Assembly (NCBI GenBank): GCA_023079485.1
Contig: CM041115.1
Span: 29,378,826 to 29,442,825, forward strand
Direction of reading: 5' to 3'
Length of the DNA stretch: 64,000 bases
Source of the DNA: Archilochus colubris
Lineage: Eukaryota; Chordata; Aves; Apodiformes; Trochilidae
Shown here: positions 60,386-64,000 of the stretch, piece by piece
Position numbering within the stretch: position 1 is the stretch's first letter
Layout: each line of letters begins with the position of its first letter
Translations under genes and position numbers: made by a program
Notes under the pieces: generated by a model
Database searches by the model: none
Told to the model about the DNA's origin: nothing
Seen by the model: the letters and a program-made list of their open reading frames with translations, nothing else

Positions 60386-63300
60386 GTTTAAAGCTTCATT
60401 CCATTGGTGACATCCAAAAAATACAATAAACTATGCTATTTTATTAAAATAACTATTCACTGGTGGAAGTACAAAAGTGTGACAGATCAAAAAGACAAAT
60501 GTATGGAATATTTTTTGATACACAGTTGTTATTTTGAAAGGAACATTTTTTTTTCCAGTTTGCTATATATATAAAAAAAAGACAGTTAAAAAAAAAAAGA
60601 ATAACTGCTATGTTCAAAACTGTAGAAATGCTTACTGTTTACCTGATTTAAAATAGGTCTAAATTTTCCTTGATGATACATGTTGTCCATCCACTGCCTT
60701 ACTGAGAAGGTTAACATCACAATCTTCCTTGTAAAGACCTCTCACAGTACCTTTTCTTTGTACTACACAAGTAAAACTCTTGTTGATTTTAAACCATCTA
60801 GTGATGGTATTTTCCTTCAGAGGTTAAAAGCTACAGACTGTCAAGTTATTTTCCAGAGAGCAACACTGAATCTGAAATGTAACATTACAAGTGTCTTTAA
60901 TTGAAAACTTAACCAAAGAAAATTGAAATTAGCTGCCAGAATTAAAACAGAATAAAGAAGACATTATTGCTTCTCCAATTGGAAAAATTCAAGGTAAGTT
61001 GCACCTCTCTATCTCAGACCTGTCAGAGGCAGAAGCAGGGGAAGGCTGCAGTGACCCCAGAGCCAGCTGATCTGAGACGCTCATGCAAGTGCTCGCAGTA
61101 GCTACTGACAATCATGATCACAAGGTTTTTAATTAATTAAAAATTCAAGTTCAACCTTTCTACCTTATTATTTGAAGAGCTGACATTTCTCTCTGATTAA
61201 TTAACATGCAGATTTAAAGTGTAGAAGTCAGGATATATTTAACTACTCCGAAAAAAACATTTTTTTTAATCTTCTGAATTTATCCATTTGAGTCCATTTA
61301 ACTAGGTCCGTTTGAGTCAAAAAGTGGTTAATGTGTCCTTCCCCCATGAAAATAATAAAAAGAATAACAGCTACAAGAAAAATGATTCATTAAAGTCAAT
61401 ATAAATTGTAATATGGACCACAAAGCAAGGGAATATATAACTGAAGCAAGAAATTGTGCCTTTAAATGAAAAAAATAAACTAAAACAAACTAAACAAAAA
61501 ACCCCACCAAACCTAACTCAGAAACAAAAACCTATCTGATCCTCCAAGGCAAAATCTCATATTTCTATGACTGTCAAAGCTTATGTTTCATATGACTCAC
61601 AAGTTCTACAGATAAGAAATAACCATATCCATATAAAAATAGCACTGCGCTCAGCACTCCGTTTGTCCCTCAGAGAAACTGGCCATGAGGCTTCCTGGTG
61701 ACCTACTACAGCCCATGGCTATGCCACACCAGAATGTTTTACAGCGCCTGCAAACCATGCAGGTCACAGGAGCTTATCCCTTACAAGGTGTTCATCCCTC
61801 ATTATAATTTATTTCCATACCTTCTTTGCTCCTGTCTATTATTTTCCCTGGGACCCACCTCCCTTGCAATTTGTTTGCTTCTAGAGCATCTAGAAGCTGT
61901 GCATCTTTACTTTGGTAATAAAAATTGCCTCAACCTAGAGATTTCCCATAATTAATTCTCCTTCCCCTAAGGCAGATTCTGAATGCAAAGAAAGTTTTCA
62001 TTAACGGATTGGATGAAAGTGGAAAATAGTTTCTGACACTGTGATTGTTGCTAGCGGGGAAGGAGAGAGTTTTAGCAACAGCAGAACACCTTTCCCCTCT
62101 GCCTCCCAAAGTGCTTCCTCATCATAAGTAAGGACAATTATACTGTGTTTGAGTCTACCTACCTGAGCTTGTGTCATAATACCTTTCCTGATGTCTACCT
62201 GAAGACACTAAAAGAAATAATCTCCAGAGAGGACTTGAGTTCTGGGAAAATAATCAGCCACCTCATCTACTGGGCTACCAAGGAAATGCTAAGATTTATA
62301 TAGCTTCATAGCTTCTGAATAGTTGGAGAAGGGCGTTATTCTGACTTGCAATAAAATAATAGTATAAATTGCACGTGCATCATTCTCCATCATATGACCT
62401 GGTTCACTTAAGTTTTGTATGTGATTCTCTGCTGTACTAAAGAAATAGTGGCCCTACTCTATTAGGCCAATTATATAATTAATCATTACAATACTTAGCA
62501 ATATAAATAAAGTACAGTAGACAGGATCACAAACTGTGCAGCTGAGTTTCCTTGATGATTTCTTCCATGTCAATAACATAAAAAGTCATTATCATGTATT
62601 TTCAGAGAAATGAAATTAACATTAACAGAGAATTTCATTTGTTGTACTTCATCAGCAAGATGCAAAGTGCACCAATATCAACAATTTTTTCTTAAATTCT
62701 TAAAACCTCCCCAGAAGAAGAATCTGGCCTCAAAAACACCATTACTGGAGCTGATAAAACATATATCAATATTTGAAAAATCTGAGAGATTGCCTAATCA
62801 GCAAGTATCTGATAAAATCTAATAATTATTAAAGAATAATGTTATGTAAATATATGAGAACACTTTCCATCTGATTACCCTTGGTAAGGGTTAATTGGCT
62901 GCTGCATTAATTTTAGGAAGCAGCTACTCATAAATAGATTTAAAACTACATATTATTAAAGAACACACAGATTTTTAGCTTCAGGCAAGCTTTTTTCTTT
63001 TTAATGGTTTTAAAAGAGACAGTTTTTGCAATTCATGTTATAGCCTACAGAGAAACTGTAGCTTAATGACGTTATATAAAGATTGATTATCTTTTTGAAA
63101 CATTGCAACTGCAAGAAAATTTGTAGAGATATATTTTAAAATACCACAGACTTTATTATGAAGTACCTCTGAAGCTGATGTGCTTCACTTAAGGGATTTC
63201 AATAAATTAATAGATTCTCAAGGGCTAAAACCTCCTCTAGATAAACATCAATGAATTATTCCACCCAAAATGGATCTCTGTTGAAGGAAAGATATCTCTG

Positions 63301-64000
63301 TAAAAGAAAAACCTTGTAACAGGATTTCTCCCTCAGTTTTTATTCATTAAATCAGACTAATAAAAAAGAATCAACAAGTTAAAACAAATTGGAGTTATTA
63401 AATAACTTTAAAAAAATTATTTTGCATTCATTTCACATGGTGAATCATGTGAAAAAGCTATTCCCATTTTTCCAAGGCTACAGTTATTAAGGAATTAGTT
63501 TTAACATCAGTGACTTGTTCTGTAAAACTCAACCAACATTTTCTTTCTCTTCCTATGAAGTCATGCTGTAGACACACTCTGAACCACATATTTAAAAGAA
63601 AATTTTTATAAGGTTAAATACTTTAGTTTGGTCTAAATTAATTATAAAGAAAAGAACAGAAAAAAACACTTTACTGATTAGGAATTTTTTTTCCTTTTAC
63701 CAAACCTGAAGTTAACTAAGTTTCAGGAAGCACTTGCTGCAAAGAAAATTACACTTTGAAAAAGAATCAAGACCTGACTAAGAAAAATGGAAGTAGAACA
63801 CATAATAAGGTATGCTCTTGTTTAGCTTATAACTTGACATTGTTGTGTCAACATCAGCTTTTCAACATGCATATTAGACATGGTCATCCCATTTTACATT
63901 ACAATGTAGCACATCAACTCTTACAGAATACATTTCAAACATGTTTTAAGAGTGTTTCAAGCAGAAAATACAAAATAAAAGGATTAAAAATCCATTTTCA
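60386..64000. other. unique AT-rich sequence
   Basis: No transposon or gene recognised. Two patches (61020-61240 and 62870-62945) contain dense ATTAA/TTAATT motifs next to GC-richer sequence, as in some conserved non-coding elements; unproven. Confidence 0.45.

Overview
The window looks like nuclear DNA from a neoavian bird. It is AT-rich, has no CpG-island-like block, and I could not support any host protein-coding gene. Diagnostic avian repeats run throughout. The main ones are CR1 LINE copies with the TCATAGAAT / ATTCTATGATTCTGTGA tail and LTRs of endogenous retroviruses of the types common in neoavian genomes. All assignments come from reading the sequence and recalled family patterns; no database search was run.

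Layout, left to right. 0.5-1.3 kb: LTR-like repeat (family A, copy 1). 2.4 kb: CR1 3' end. 4.3-7.0 kb: an old minus-strand CR1 split by a younger minus-strand CR1 that keeps a 252-codon open frame for the end of ORF2; a TATATC microsatellite follows. 12.6-13.1 kb: LTR fragment. 15.0-15.2 kb: a short ancient L2/CR1-clade reverse transcriptase remnant. 19.3-20.1 kb and 24.9-25.6 kb: solo LTRs with perfect 5-bp target duplications. 26-32.8 kb: featureless unique sequence. 32.8-36.2 kb: pile-up of oppositely oriented CR1s and LTR pieces. 39.1-40.1 kb: family A copy 2, again with a 5-bp duplication. 41.7-42.9 kb: CR1 ending in a 326-nt uninterrupted polypyrimidine tract. 44-49.3 kb: three CR1 copies and one TATA-containing LTR. 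50-54.6 kb: three LTR segments and a deleted CR1. 54.6-64 kb: mostly unique, with one very old CR1 near 60 kb.

There is no operon-like or pathway organisation. The window is best read as a gene desert or the interior of a very large intron whose recognisable structure is layered retrotransposition. The most interesting points are the CR1-in-CR1 nest, the L2-like RT remnant, the three-copy LTR family A, an unidentified repeat pair at 34.1 and 51.4 kb, and the long polypyrimidine tract. I found no sign of a new coding system.
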